This document shows, one piece after another, positions 42,544 to 51,877 of a stretch of DNA of 64,000 bases. The position numbers and the translations under genes were made by a program. The DNA lies in the NCBI GenBank assembly GCA_009845425.1, contig VXZQ01000017.1:83-64082 (forward strand), read 5' to 3'. How positions within the stretch are numbered: position 1 is the stretch's first letter; each line of letters opens with the position of its first letter. This stretch comes from Holophagales bacterium. GTDB taxonomy: Bacteria; Acidobacteriota; Thermoanaerobaculia; Multivoradales; Multivoraceae. The notes beneath the pieces are model-generated. The model had not been told where the DNA came from. It saw only the letters and a list, made by a program, of their open reading frames with translations, and ran no database searches.

Positions 42544-44132
42544 CGGCGCAGTATGGCAAAGCCGGCAAGGGCCACGCAAAGCAGAGGCCCGAGCAGCGGC
42601 GCCCGGGCGAAGAGAGTCAGACTGCTCAGGGGAACGACCTGCGCCCTCATGACCATGGCCTCGTCGATCGGCGAGTCGGCCAGCACCCGACCGCGCCGGT
42701 CGATCACGGCCGAGATGCCGGTGATCGCCGCCCGGACAAGGGGTCGGCCGTTCTCGGCCGCCCGGAAGCGGGCGGGTCGCAGGTGCTGGTGGGGCGCCCA
42801 CGTTCGGCCGTACCAGGAGTCGTTCGTGATGGTGACCAGGAGACTCGCTCCGCGCCGCACCCGTGCCGCCACCTGTTCCGGAAAGACGATCTCGAAGCAG
42901 ATCGACACTCCCAGCCGGGCGCCGTCCACGTCGAGGAGGCGAACCTCGTCGCCGGGAGAGAAACCGCCGGCCTGGCGTGCCAACTGGCGTACCGCAGGCA
43001 GCAGGTGGCCGAACGGCACGTACTCGCCGAAAGGAACGAGGTGCATCTTGTCGTAAGTCTGGCGCCGGGCGCGGCCCGGACCGGGCGTCAACAGATAGGC
43101 CGCATTGAACGCTCGCGCCTCCTTTCCGGACCTGGCCTCCTGGCCCGACCGGTCCCAGCGCGCGCTGTTGAACAGCAGGGAGCAGCCCCCGGCAACGACT
43201 CTCTCGAGATCGGCGGCGAAGCGGCCGTCCCGTTCCAGCTGGTAGGGCCAGCCCGCGCTCTCCGGCCAAACGACGAGTCGCCCGGGTTCACAGGCCTCGC
43301 GGCTGAGCGCGAAGAGCCGCTCGTAGTTCGAGGCGAGGTCGGCGAACTGCTCGTTCGGTCCTCCGTCGACCATCGCCGCCGTGGCCATGTGGATGTTCGG
43401 CTGCACTACCGCCACGTCCAGGCGGCGTTCATCCCCGGACGGCCGATCCAGGTTGGTCCAGCGCGCGATCGAGAGGAGGGCCGCCACCGCGAGCAGAGTG
43501 GCTAGAGCGCCGCGGCGGCTCTCCCGGCCAGCGAGCCGAAACAGGGCGAGACCCGTGGTGGCAATCAGGAACGAGAGACCGTGACTCCCGATCCAGCGGG
43601 TCACGTCGAGAGCCCCGGGGACGTCCACCCAGGCATACGCCAGCAGGTTCCACGGAAACCCCGAGGGACCTAGCCCCCGAACCCACTCCAGAGCGACCCA
43701 GATGGCGGGCGCAAGCGTCAGGGCCGGCAAATCACCGCGGGCGAGCAGCCGGCCCGCGAGCCAGCAGAACAGGCCGTGGTAGAGCCCCAGGTAGAGGGCG
43801 AGCAACCCCAGGAGCAGCGCCGAGGCGACGCCGGGCAGACCACCGTAGATTTCGAGCGTACCGGCGATCCACGGTATCGCGATCAGCCACGCCACGGCGC
43901 CGTGCAACCACCCCAGCCACAGCCGTCGCCACGGGCTGCCCGGTATCGCGGCGACGGCGAACAGGGGTGCCGCCGCGGCCAGCGGCAACAGCAACCCGGG
44001 CCGCTGATCGAAGCAGAACGCCCACCAGACCCCACCGCCTGCGCTCAGGGCGAACTGGAACCAGAGCGACCGGAGCAGCGACGACCGCCCGTCCCGCGAA
44101 ACTCCCTGCGGTTCGACCGGACCGCCGTTCAG
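42540..44132 (-). CDS. lnt: Apolipoprotein N-acyltransferase, probable CTG start
   Basis: From the first standard start codon (TTG 43994) the protein is 484 aa and lacks a first membrane segment. The frame stays open further upstream, encoding WFQFALSAGGGVWWAFCFDQ, with no ATG, GTG or TTG until a CTG at 44132-44130 that overlaps the stop of the SPOR gene (CTGA). That start would give 530 aa, closer to known Lnt (about 510). I therefore use it. Catalytic triad: Glu in VVWPESAGWPYQ, Lys in YDKMHLVPFGEYVPFG, Cys in VSICFEIVFPEQ. It adds the third acyl chain to lipoproteins at the periplasmic face of the inner membrane. Strong argument for an outer membrane. Confidence 0.82.
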
Positions 44133-44668
44133 TTGTTCGGTGTGATCCAGGTCTCGAGCCCGTACTGCTTGGCGAGCTGGTCCGCCGCGGCCGCGGCCGC
44201 GGTCTGGTCGTCGAACGGCCCCACCCGTACCCGCTGCATCACCTGACCGTCCAGCGTCTGCGGCGACACGAACGCGCGGTGGCCGTCCGCCCGCAGCTTC
44301 TGCTCCACCGAAGCCGCCTGTTCGACGTCCGCGCTCGAGAACACCTGGACAACCAGAGCGGTTCCCACAGCCTGACTGGGAGCGTCGGCGGCGCCGGCGC
44401 CTTCATCGTCGGCCGCTCCGAAGAACCGGACGACCCCGGCCGGCTCCGTTTCAGCGGCGACGGCAGGCGGTTCAGCCGGCGGCAGGGCCGGCTCGGAGGC
44501 GACCGGCTCCTCCTCCTGCACTCCGGCGAGGTCCGTGGCGTTCGACTGACCCCACCACGCTCCCGCCGCGAAGGCGCCCACGACCGCCAGGACCAGAAGT
44601 GCTACGAACGCCGCGATCTGGGTGTTACTGAGGGTGACCTCATACGGTTCGTAGGGTTCGCGACTCAC
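44129..44668 (-). CDS. SPOR-domain membrane protein
   Basis: 179 aa; GTG at 44668 overlaps the slipin stop (GTGA). A single membrane segment at about 17-40 ([20 protein letters not shown]), a Pro/Glu/Ala-rich linker, and a C-terminal SPOR domain at about 100-178 ([40 protein letters not shown]). SPOR domains bind denuded peptidoglycan at the septum. Type II membrane topology, domain in the periplasm. Couples to lnt by a shared CTGA. Confidence 0.88.
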   Translation of the reverse strand: MSREPYEPYEVTLSNTQIAAFVALLVLAVVGAFAAGAWWGQSNATDLAGVQEEEPVASEPALPPAEPPAVAAETEPAGVVRFFGAADDEGAGAADAPSQAVGTALVVQVFSSADVEQAASVEQKLRADGHRAFVSPQTLDGQVMQRVRVGPFDDQTAAAAAADQLAKQYGLETWITPNN

Positions 44669-45444
44669 TCTTTGGGTTCTTGCGGCTTCCCGCTCATGAA
44701 GGAGCCGAAGGCCCTCAGCAGCTCAAGCGGCAGCGGGAAGAGAATGGTCGAGTTCCGTTCCGTAGCGATGTCCGAGAGGGTCTGCAGGTAGCGCAGTTGG
44801 AGCGTCACCGGATTCGCGCTGATCGCATTGGCCGCCTGCGCGAGCGACTCGGAGGCCTGGAGCTCACCACTCGCGTGAATCACCTTGGCGCGCTTCTCGC
44901 GCTCCGCCTCGGCCTGCTTGGCCATCGCGCGCTGCATTTCCTGCGGCAGGTCGACGTGCTTGACCTCGACCATGGAGACCTTGATGCCCCAGGGGTCGGT
45001 CTGCTGGTCGATCACCGTCTGGAGCTGGTCGTTCAAAGTCTCCCGCTCGCTCAGCAACTGATCGAGCTCGGTCTGGCCGAGGATCGAACGCAGCGTGGTC
45101 TGCGCCAACTGACTCGTCGCGAACAGGAAGTTCTCGACTTCGACGATCGCCTTGGTCGGTTCCAGCACGCGGAAGTAGACGACCGCGTTCACCTTCACGG
45201 AGACGTTGTCCTTGGTGATGATGTCCTGGGGCGGCACGTCGAGCACCACCGTGCGCAGCGAGACCTTGACCATGCGGTCGATCGGCCAGAGGATGAGGAC
45301 CAGGCCGGGGCCCTTCGGCTTTTCCAGGATCCGGCCCAGCCGAAACACGACGGCACGCTCGTACTCGGCCATGATGTTGATCCACCGGGTGAGCAGAAAG
45401 AGGCCCGCCACGACGAGGAAGCCAATGAACGGAAGGGTGGTCAT
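44665..45444 (-). CDS. Slipin (stomatin/SPFH family)
   Basis: 259 aa; ATG at 45444. Membrane hairpin [20 protein letters not shown], then the SPFH domain: [58 protein letters not shown] coiled C-terminal part follows ([20 protein letters not shown]). It follows the NfeD-family gene by 28 bp. NfeD/slipin pairs are a known conserved unit in which the protease trims the slipin; the pair acts in membrane organisation. Confidence 0.93.
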   Translation of the reverse strand: MTTLPFIGFLVVAGLFLLTRWINIMAEYERAVVFRLGRILEKPKGPGLVLILWPIDRMVKVSLRTVVLDVPPQDIITKDNVSVKVNAVVYFRVLEPTKAIVEVENFLFATSQLAQTTLRSILGQTELDQLLSERETLNDQLQTVIDQQTDPWGIKVSMVEVKHVDLPQEMQRAMAKQAEAEREKRAKVIHASGELQASESLAQAANAISANPVTLQLRYLQTLSDIATERNSTILFPLPLELLRAFGSFMSGKPQEPKE

Positions 45445-45472
45445 ACGGGTTCAGGTCCTTTCAAGAGTGTGA

Positions 45473-46855
45473 TCAGGTGTCCCCGACCGGTTCGACGCGC
45501 AGGGTCATCCCGTCCACCTGGACGACCCGAACGCGGTCGCCCTCGGCGACCGCCACATCCGCTTCCGCGTTCCAGATCTCGCCGTGCAACCGTACCTTGC
45601 CCGGCGCGCCGGCGGTGATGCCGCTGCTCACCAAACCGAGTTCGTCGAGCAGGCCCTCGCTGCCGGTCGCCACCCGCCTGAACTGCGCCTTGAGCGCCAG
45701 ACGGCCGAGGCCGAGCGTCACGAGCCCGACCGTGATGCCGATCGCCACGATCAGATTCAGGCTCGCCCGCAGCGCGGGATCGGCGTCCCGAAACAGCATC
45801 ATCGCCCCGAGACAGAACGAGATCGCGCCGGCCAGGGTCAGCATGCCGAAGCTCGGGATCTTGATCTCCAGCACCCAGAGAACGCCGGCCAGCAGGAGCA
45901 GCGCCAGCCCGGCGTAGTTGATCGGCAGCACGGACATCGCCCAAAGCCCCAGGATCAGGCAGATGGCGCCGACCACACCCGGGAAGATCGCGCCCGGGTG
46001 GGTGATCTCGAAGATGAGACCGATCGAGCCCAGGGACATGAGCAGGATCGCGATGTTCGGGTGCGCGATCGTCGAACGGATCCGCTGAAAGGCGGACATC
46101 TCTACACGGCGGACCGAGGCGTCGCGGGTCCTGAGCGTCCTCTCCTCGCCGCGCTTCTCGACCACACGGCCGTCGAGTTCGACGAGCAGCGACTGCAGGC
46201 TGGGGGCCACCAGATCGACAAGGCCTGCTTCGAGGGCCTCCTCGGCCGAGAACGACCTGCTCTCCGTAACCGCCTCCTCGGCGAGCTTCTGGTCGCGGCC
46301 GCTACGGGCCGCGAGCGAACGGGCGGTCGCCGCCGCGTCCTGGGTCACCTTGTCGCCCATCGCGCCCGGAATGTCGCCGCCGCCGCCGGCCACGGGATGG
46401 GCAGCGCCCGTGTTCGTGCCGGGCGCCATCGCGGCAACGTCGGCGCCGAGCAGGATGAAGAAGCCGGCCGACGCGGCCTGGGCGCCGCTCGGCGAGACGT
46501 AGACGACGACCGGCGTGTCGGCCTCCAGAAACGCGGTGAAGACGGCTCGCATCGCCTGCATCTCGCCGCCCGGCGTCGACAACTCTACGACCAGCGCCTC
46601 GGCACCGGCCAGGTCCGCCTCCTCGGTCACCTGCTCCATGAACTCGGCCACGACGACCTGGATCGCCGAGTCGATCCTCGCGACGATGACCTCCGGCCCG
46701 GCCTCCGCTTCGAGGTCGGAGGCGTTGGCCGCGTCCCCGTCGGCCGGCGCTGCCGTCTCCGGCGTCGGGCCGGCTGCGAGCAGCGCCAGCGGGAGAAGGA
46801 TCAGGGTGAAGGCGAGGATCAGCCGCGCCGAACCTGCCAGTTTCGGAGCGTTCAT
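45473..46855 (-). CDS. NfeD-family membrane-bound ClpP-class serine protease
   Basis: 460 aa from ATG 46855 (MNAPKLAGSARLILAFTLIL), which gives a clean signal sequence; an ATG at 46879 adds 8 residues. Residues about 60-240 form a ClpP-like domain: ELSTPGGEMQAMRAVFTAF, VYVSPSGAQAASAGFFILLG (nucleophile Ser region), and GTNTGAAHPVAGGGG. Then come membrane segments (about 265-400; ILLMSLGSIGLIFEITHPGA, INYAGLALLLLAGVLWVLEI) and the OB-fold NfeD domain (GAPGKVRLHGEIWNAEADV). Works with the slipin encoded just downstream. Confidence 0.92.
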   Translation of the reverse strand: MNAPKLAGSARLILAFTLILLPLALLAAGPTPETAAPADGDAANASDLEAEAGPEVIVARIDSAIQVVVAEFMEQVTEEADLAGAEALVVELSTPGGEMQAMRAVFTAFLEADTPVVVYVSPSGAQAASAGFFILLGADVAAMAPGTNTGAAHPVAGGGGDIPGAMGDKVTQDAAATARSLAARSGRDQKLAEEAVTESRSFSAEEALEAGLVDLVAPSLQSLLVELDGRVVEKRGEERTLRTRDASVRRVEMSAFQRIRSTIAHPNIAILLMSLGSIGLIFEITHPGAIFPGVVGAICLILGLWAMSVLPINYAGLALLLLAGVLWVLEIKIPSFGMLTLAGAISFCLGAMMLFRDADPALRASLNLIVAIGITVGLVTLGLGRLALKAQFRRVATGSEGLLDELGLVSSGITAGAPGKVRLHGEIWNAEADVAVAEGDRVRVVQVDGMTLRVEPVGDT

Positions 46856-46892
46856 CGCCAACAGTCTACTTGACCGCAAGCGGCCGATGACA

Positions 46893-46969
46893 TGGTCGGG
46901 GCGAGAGGATTTGAACCTCCGGCCTCACGGTCCCGAACCGTGCGCTCTACCAGGCTGAGCTACGCCCCG
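46893..46969 (-). tRNA. tRNA-Pro (anticodon CGG)
   Basis: 77 nt with encoded CCA. Acceptor stem CGGGGCG / CGCCCCG plus discriminator A. D arm GCTC...GAGC; anticodon stem CACGG / CCGTG with loop TTCGGGA, anticodon CGG (46935-46933 on the reverse strand), reading CCG; T arm GGAGG TTCAAAT CCTCT. The D loop contains GG in AGCCTGGTA. All arms fold without mismatch except one G-T pair in the T stem. CCG is the expected main Pro codon in this GC-rich genome. Confidence 0.97.
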
Positions 46970-47037
46970 CCGCACCGGCCCCGCAGAATACGGCTACCCA
47001 GTCCGGAAGTCCAGCGTGCGCGCCCAACCACGAAGCG

Positions 47038-47814
47038 CTAGGGAGTGGAGCCCTGCTCCGGAGCGGAGATCACGATCTCCTCGTCGTCGACCGCTCCGTG
47101 CTCGAAGGGCTCGCCGTTCACTTCGATCGTCGTCACAGCCACGCTGCTCAGGGTAAGCCGCACCTCCTCGTCGGCCGTGACGGTCAGGGACTCTCCCTGC
47201 ACCCGCAGCTCGCTGACCGTTCGATCGCCGTCCGCGTAGACGTCCACCCAGCTCGTTCCCTGGAACTCCATCGTGACCCGCAAGGCACGCGCCGGCAGCG
47301 GCTCGGCTGGAGGCAGTTCCGGCACTGTCTCGGTCACCGGGGGCGCCATCGTCTCCATGTCCTCGCCGGGATCCCGGTCCATGGCGGTAAACCAGACGAT
47401 CGCGGCCGCGACCAAGGCCAGCCCGGCGAGGACCGCCACCGTTCGCCCGGCCTGCCACGTCGACGCGGAGCTGGCGGCTGCTTCGGTGGACCCGTCGTAC
47501 TCACCTCCCGCCGAAGCGACGAGATAGAAGTTGAGGACCTCGTCCGGGTCGAGGCCGACGATCCGGGCGTACTCCCGCAGAAAGCCCCGAACGAAGATGG
47601 AGGCGGGCAGGAGGTCGAAGCGGTCCTCCTCGAGTAACTCGAGGTAGCGGATGTTGATCTTGCTGGACTGCGCGATCGTCTCCAGATCGACGCGACGGAC
47701 CTCGCGCTGGCCGCGGAGCCAGGAGCCGAAAGACTCCCGTTCGTACCTGGCCTCGGGCGCCTGGTCCTGCTCGGACGCCTGAAGTTCCTCAGGCGCCGGA
47801 TTCTGCTCGCTCAT
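47038..47814 (-). CDS. rodZ: RodZ-like protein (HTH, membrane segment, DUF4115)
   Basis: 258 aa; ATG at 47814. HTH domain at about 28-90 (FGSWLRGQREVRRVDLETIA; SKINIRYLELLEEDRFDLLP; FVRGFLREYARIVGLDPDEV), an architecture typical of RodZ, then a linker, a membrane segment at about 125-145 (TVAVLAGLALVAAAIVWFTA), and a periplasmic beta-domain (TMEFQGTSWVDVYADGDRTV). It links MreB to the cell-wall elongation machinery. Its position at the head of a reverse run with envelope genes supports this. Confidence 0.9.
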   Translation of the reverse strand: MSEQNPAPEELQASEQDQAPEARYERESFGSWLRGQREVRRVDLETIAQSSKINIRYLELLEEDRFDLLPASIFVRGFLREYARIVGLDPDEVLNFYLVASAGGEYDGSTEAAASSASTWQAGRTVAVLAGLALVAAAIVWFTAMDRDPGEDMETMAPPVTETVPELPPAEPLPARALRVTMEFQGTSWVDVYADGDRTVSELRVQGESLTVTADEEVRLTLSSVAVTTIEVNGEPFEHGAVDDEEIVISAPEQGSTP

Positions 47815-47960
47815 CTCGCCGCCTCTGCCCAGCGTGGCATACGCTCCGCGTCATTGTACTCCCCTTCACACGCGCCTCGGCTGATACCATCAGCGGCCCT
47901 GTTGACGCACCGCTGTCGCGGGCGCGCTTTCACGGTCGCCCCGACCGCGCCGCCTAACGC

Positions 47961-50024
47961 ATGAGGATCCCGCAAAGCACTCAAGACAGCCTGGCGCGTG
48001 GTGACATCGACGCAGTAGAAGCGGATTGGCTGGTCGCAATCGAAGGCGAGATCGAGGTCGAACAGTTTCTCGCCGTTACCAAGGGCCTCGTCCGGCTGGG
48101 TGAAGAGGATCGTGTGGGAACGCTCCTCGAGCTTCTCGATGATCAACTGCGGGACCGCGGCATGTGGGCCGCACGCCTGGACCTCGTCCGCGGCGCGGCG
48201 CACTACTTCGTGCGTAGCGGACAGGTCTACGACACCGTTCTCGACACCCTGCACGAGCTCTACCGGGACCGCGAGTCGGACCTGAACGGCCTGCTCCAGG
48301 ATCTCAACCTGGATCAGGGACGGGGGCACGCGAACAAGCTCTGGGACAAAGTGGACCGGCTCCGCAACCTGCTCGCGTTCCGGCCGGGCGACATCGTGGA
48401 GATGGAAGGCCGGGGCGCCGGCCGAATCGCCGAGGTCAACATGCCGCTCCACGTCTTCAAGGTGGACCTGGAGAAGGCGAAGGGAGTGTCTGTCGGCTTT
48501 CGGGCAGCCGGCAAGATGCTCCGACTGCTCCCCGAAGGGCACGTGCTCCGCCAGAAGCTGGAAGAACCCGAACAGCTCGAGGGCCTCAAGCCCACCGAAC
48601 TGCTGGAACGGACTCTCAAGAGCTACGACCGACCGCTGACCGGCGCCGAAGTCAAGGTCATCGTCGTCGGCATCATCCCCGAACGGCGGTGGTCGAGCTG
48701 GTGGACCAGCGCGCGGAAGCAACCGCAAGTGCTGTCGTCCGGCGGTCCCCGGCAGACCTACCGGTGGCTCGAGGCAACCGATGCGGAGGAATCGCTCTGG
48801 CGCGAGTTCCAGGCCGCGCCGAACCGGCAGAAGGTCGGGCTCCTGCGACGGGCGGCCAACCAGTCGCAGGAACTCCGAGGCCGGATGGCGGAGGCGCTCG
48901 ATCGCCTCAGCCGCGCACTCAGGGACGCTCAGCCCCCGCTCGCCTTCGAAGTCCGCTACGCCCTCGAGCGCTTCGGCGCCGAGCCCTCCTGGCCGGCCGA
49001 GGACCTGCTGCGGAACCTCCCGGATCCGTTGGAGTTCTTTGCGTCGCTAGACCAGCGTGCCGCCCGAGAACAGGGCTACGCCCTGCTCCCGGCCTGCCGG
49101 GACGACTGGCTCGAGGTGCTCGAACGACGCTTCCTGCTGGAATCCGACACGAAGGCGATCGACTCAATCGCCGCGGTGCTGGACGAGGAGACACTGAGCC
49201 GCTGCGCCGCGCGTGCCCAGGTCCAGCCTCACCGCACCCCCGCGGCCTTCACCTGGCTGGTCGAACGGGCGGCCTCAGAGCCGTCGCTTCGGCAAGGTCG
49301 GCAGAGCCGCCTCCTGAACCTGCTGATCCAGGCGCTGCGGCACGATGCCTTCGCCCCTTTCCGCGCCCGGATCAAGACCCTGTTCGATTCCGGCGGCACC
49401 GCGCCCAAGCTCCTTCCGGAGTTGACCCTCGACGAGGCCCGCCAGGCCGACGTCGCGATCCGCCATGCAGCGCTCGAGGACTACCGCCGGGAACCCCTGC
49501 TGGCAGCCCTCCACCTGAAGTTCCCCGACCTTCAGGCGGACCAGGACAGCGGCAGCGACGACCTCTACGCACTGCCAGCCTCGATCGAGGCGCAGCGCGA
49601 GAAGCTGCGGGAACTGGTCGAGGAGGAGATTCCGGCGAATCGCAAGGCGATCGAGGAGGCCCGCGCTCTCGGCGACCTGCGCGAGAACTTCGAGTACAAG
49701 TCCGCGCGACAACGCCACGAGTACCTCACAGCCTTGGCAACCCAACTGCAGCAGGACCTGCAACGCTCGACGCCGATCGACGTCACGAGCGCCGCCTGTG
49801 ACCGACTGCGCATCGGCAACCGGGCAACACTCGAGTCGGACAGCGGCGAACAGCGCACCCTGGCCATCCTCGGTCCCTGGGAGAGCGCGCCGGAACGGGG
49901 AATCATCTCTTACGAGTCGGACCTCGCGGGCCGTCTCCTGGGGTCGGAACCGGGAGCACGTGTAGAGCTGGACGGCGAGACGTTCACTCTGCGGGCAATC
50001 GAAACGATTCCCGCGAGCGGTTAG
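47961..50024 (+). CDS. greA: GreA-type transcript cleavage factor fused to a long N-terminal region
   Basis: 687 aa, about four times normal GreA (158 aa). The last 150 residues are GreA-like: coiled-coil hairpin with IPANRKAIEEARALGDLREN followed by FEYKSARQRHEYL (Asp and Glu at about 572 and 575, the catalytic tip residues of GreA), then the C-terminal FKBP-like domain (ISYESDLAGRLLGSEPGARV). The N-terminal 500 residues have an early region (FRPGDIVEMEGRGAGRIAEV, like a KOW/SH3-type strand) and mostly helices. A Gre fusion of this size is known from chlamydiae and some spirochaetes. Expected to rescue backtracked RNA polymerase; the added part may contact the polymerase or nucleic acid. Confidence 0.8.
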   Translation: MRIPQSTQDSLARGDIDAVEADWLVAIEGEIEVEQFLAVTKGLVRLGEEDRVGTLLELLDDQLRDRGMWAARLDLVRGAAHYFVRSGQVYDTVLDTLHELYRDRESDLNGLLQDLNLDQGRGHANKLWDKVDRLRNLLAFRPGDIVEMEGRGAGRIAEVNMPLHVFKVDLEKAKGVSVGFRAAGKMLRLLPEGHVLRQKLEEPEQLEGLKPTELLERTLKSYDRPLTGAEVKVIVVGIIPERRWSSWWTSARKQPQVLSSGGPRQTYRWLEATDAEESLWREFQAAPNRQKVGLLRRAANQSQELRGRMAEALDRLSRALRDAQPPLAFEVRYALERFGAEPSWPAEDLLRNLPDPLEFFASLDQRAAREQGYALLPACRDDWLEVLERRFLLESDTKAIDSIAAVLDEETLSRCAARAQVQPHRTPAAFTWLVERAASEPSLRQGRQSRLLNLLIQALRHDAFAPFRARIKTLFDSGGTAPKLLPELTLDEARQADVAIRHAALEDYRREPLLAALHLKFPDLQADQDSGSDDLYALPASIEAQREKLRELVEEEIPANRKAIEEARALGDLRENFEYKSARQRHEYLTALATQLQQDLQRSTPIDVTSAACDRLRIGNRATLESDSGEQRTLAILGPWESAPERGIISYESDLAGRLLGSEPGARVELDGETFTLRAIETIPASG

Positions 50025-50026
50025 GA

Positions 50027-50066
50027 GCCGCCCTGCGGCGGCAGCGGGTCAGAGGACCCGCGCACC
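50027..50066. repeat. Two-stem palindromic element, copy C
   Basis: First stem GCCGC (50027-50031) - CCT - GCGGC (50035-50039); second stem GCGGGTC (50044-50050) - AGAG - GACCCGC (50055-50061); then GCACC (50062-50066). Same plan as the elements at 15073 and 16105. It lies 2 bp after the greA stop and directly before the gatC promoter-like box, where it could end greA transcription. Confidence 0.82.
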
Positions 50067-50069
50067 TGC

Positions 50070-50075
50070 TAGACT
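50070..50075 (+). promoter_or_regulatory. Possible -10 box of gatC
   Basis: TAGACT is 9 nt upstream of the gatC GTG (50085). The same hexamer with the same left flank (GCTAGACT) occurs upstream of the CbpA gene at 8142-8147. No -35 box is recognisable, since that position lies in the palindromic element. If real, the gatC mRNA would be almost leaderless. Confidence 0.4.
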
Positions 50076-50084
50076 TATAGCGAA

Positions 50085-50420
50085 GTGTCTCTAGGTGTCG
50101 AAGAGGTCCGGCGAATTGCCGAGCTGGCCAGACTGCGGATCTCGGGCCGCGAAGAAGCGACATTCGCCGGTCAGCTCTCCGACATCGTCGACTACATCGA
50201 TCAGCTCCGCGAGTTCGATGACGGTGCCGCCTCATTCGAAGAGACCGAAGCGGCCAGTGACGTCGCCGACAACGACCTTCCCCGGCCGGCTGCCGCGGCA
50301 GGCCCCGCTGACCTGGATGAAACTCCTCTGCTCGACCAGTTCCTGGACAACGCGCCCGCCTCACTCGACCGCTTCCTGCTCGTACCGCAGGTCAAGGCAA
50401 CGCCGGGCGGCGACGAGTGA
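50085..50420 (+). CDS. gatC: Aspartyl/glutamyl-tRNA amidotransferase subunit C
   Basis: 111 aa from GTG 50085. N-terminal half GVEEVRRIAELARLRISGRE, then QLSDIVDYIDQLREFDD, as in GatC; the C-terminal region is Ala/Pro/Asp-rich and loosely conserved (FLLVPQVKA end). It stabilises the GatA-GatB complex that converts misacylated Glu-tRNA(Gln) or Asp-tRNA(Asn). Stop overlaps the gatA start. gatB is not in the window, so the complex is encoded in two places. Confidence 0.92.
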   Translation: MSLGVEEVRRIAELARLRISGREEATFAGQLSDIVDYIDQLREFDDGAASFEETEAASDVADNDLPRPAAAAGPADLDETPLLDQFLDNAPASLDRFLLVPQVKATPGGDE

Positions 50421-51877
50421 TGCAGCCGTTGACGGCGGAGGGACTGGCAGCCGCGATCCGTTCGGGGGAACGGAACGCGGTCGATACGGTCGAAGCAGCG
50501 TTCGCCCGGATCGAGAAGGTCGACGGCTCCGTTGGCGCCTTTCTCGAACTCTGGAGGGATGAAGCGACCGAGCGAGCCGCCGGCATCGACAGCCGGAGGG
50601 ACGAAGGGTTGCCCCTCGGTCCGCTCGCCGGCGTACCGACGGCCCTGAAGGACAACATGTCCCTGGCGGGGCACGAACTAAACTGCGGCTCGCGCATCCT
50701 CGCCGGCTACCGCGCGCCCTACACGGCAGGTGCCGTTGAGCGCCTGGTGGCTGCCGACGCCGTGCCCGTCGGTCGCGTGAACATGGACGAGTTCGCCATG
50801 GGCTCGTCATGCGAGAACTCGGCCCTGGCCACGACCCGCAATCCCTGGAACCTGACCATGGCGCCCGGCGGCTCGAGCGGCGGATCGGCGGCCGCGGTCG
50901 CAGCGTCCGAGGTGCCGCTCGCTCTGGGTTCGGACACCGGCGGCTCGATCCGGCAACCGGCCGCCTTCTGCGGCGTGGTCGGCGTCAAGCCGACCTACGG
51001 CCGGGTTTCGCGCTACGGTCTGGTCGCCTTCGCCTCCTCACTCGACCAGATCGGACCGCTAGCCCGCAACGTGCGAGACGCGGCCCTCGCGCTCGGAGCC
51101 ATAGCCGGGCCCGACCCGCGGGACTCCACCTGCAGCGAAGAACCGGTCAGTGACTTTCTGGAACCAATCGAGGACGGCATTGAAGGGCTGAAGGTCGGCA
51201 CAATCCGCGAGGTCAGGACTTCCTCGCTGGAGGGTGACGCGGCGCGCGGCTTCGAACAGGCGCTCGAGGCACTCGCGCGCTGCGGCGCCGAACTGGTCGA
51301 GGTCAGCGTCCCACTGGTCGAAACGGCTGTCGCCACCTACTACGTGCTCGCCAACAGCGAGGCCAGCGCGAATCTCGCCCGCTTCGACGGCAGCCGGTAC
51401 GGCCACCGCGCCGCCGGCGCCCGCTCGCTCGGCGAAATGTACACGGACAGTCGCAGCGAGGGCTTCGGCCCGGAGGTCAAGCGACGGATCATTCTCGGCA
51501 CCTTCGCCCTGTCCTCGGGCTACTACGATGCCTACTACGGCCGCGCGGCGCGGATCGCCGGGGCCCTGCGACAGCAATTCGCCGACGCCTTCGAGCAGGC
51601 CGAACTGCTGGTGACGCCGACCAGCCCCGGCGGCGCCTTCAGACTCGGCGAGCGGGTCGACGATCCGCTGGCGATGTACCTCTCGGACGTGTTCACGACG
51701 CCGACCAGCCTGGCCGGCATACCGGGCATCTCGGTCCCCTGCGGGCTCGACAGCCGGGGCCTCCCCCTCGGGCTTCAGATCCTGGCGCGTCCGTTCGCCG
51801 ACGGCACCGCGCTGCGGGCAGCCCGCGCGTTCGAACGGGAAACCGGTTTCGAGTGCCGGCCGGAACCAGTTCAATGA
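50420..51877 (+). CDS. gatA: Aspartyl/glutamyl-tRNA amidotransferase subunit A
   Basis: 485 aa from ATG 50420, which shares an A with the gatC TGA (TGATG); a GTG at 50417 is also possible (GTGA). Amidase signature enzyme: catalytic Lys in LAGVPTALKDNMSLAG, cis-Ser and Ser nucleophile in LTMAPGGSSGGSAAAVAASE and GSDTGGSIRQPAAFCGVVGV, with VGVKPTYGRVSRYGLVAFAS after. Hydrolyses glutamine to supply ammonia for Gln-tRNA(Gln) or Asn-tRNA(Asn). The gene couples to the downstream amidase through ATGA. Confidence 0.97.
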   Translation: MQPLTAEGLAAAIRSGERNAVDTVEAAFARIEKVDGSVGAFLELWRDEATERAAGIDSRRDEGLPLGPLAGVPTALKDNMSLAGHELNCGSRILAGYRAPYTAGAVERLVAADAVPVGRVNMDEFAMGSSCENSALATTRNPWNLTMAPGGSSGGSAAAVAASEVPLALGSDTGGSIRQPAAFCGVVGVKPTYGRVSRYGLVAFASSLDQIGPLARNVRDAALALGAIAGPDPRDSTCSEEPVSDFLEPIEDGIEGLKVGTIREVRTSSLEGDAARGFEQALEALARCGAELVEVSVPLVETAVATYYVLANSEASANLARFDGSRYGHRAAGARSLGEMYTDSRSEGFGPEVKRRIILGTFALSSGYYDAYYGRAARIAGALRQQFADAFEQAELLVTPTSPGGAFRLGERVDDPLAMYLSDVFTTPTSLAGIPGISVPCGLDSRGLPLGLQILARPFADGTALRAARAFERETGFECRPEPVQ

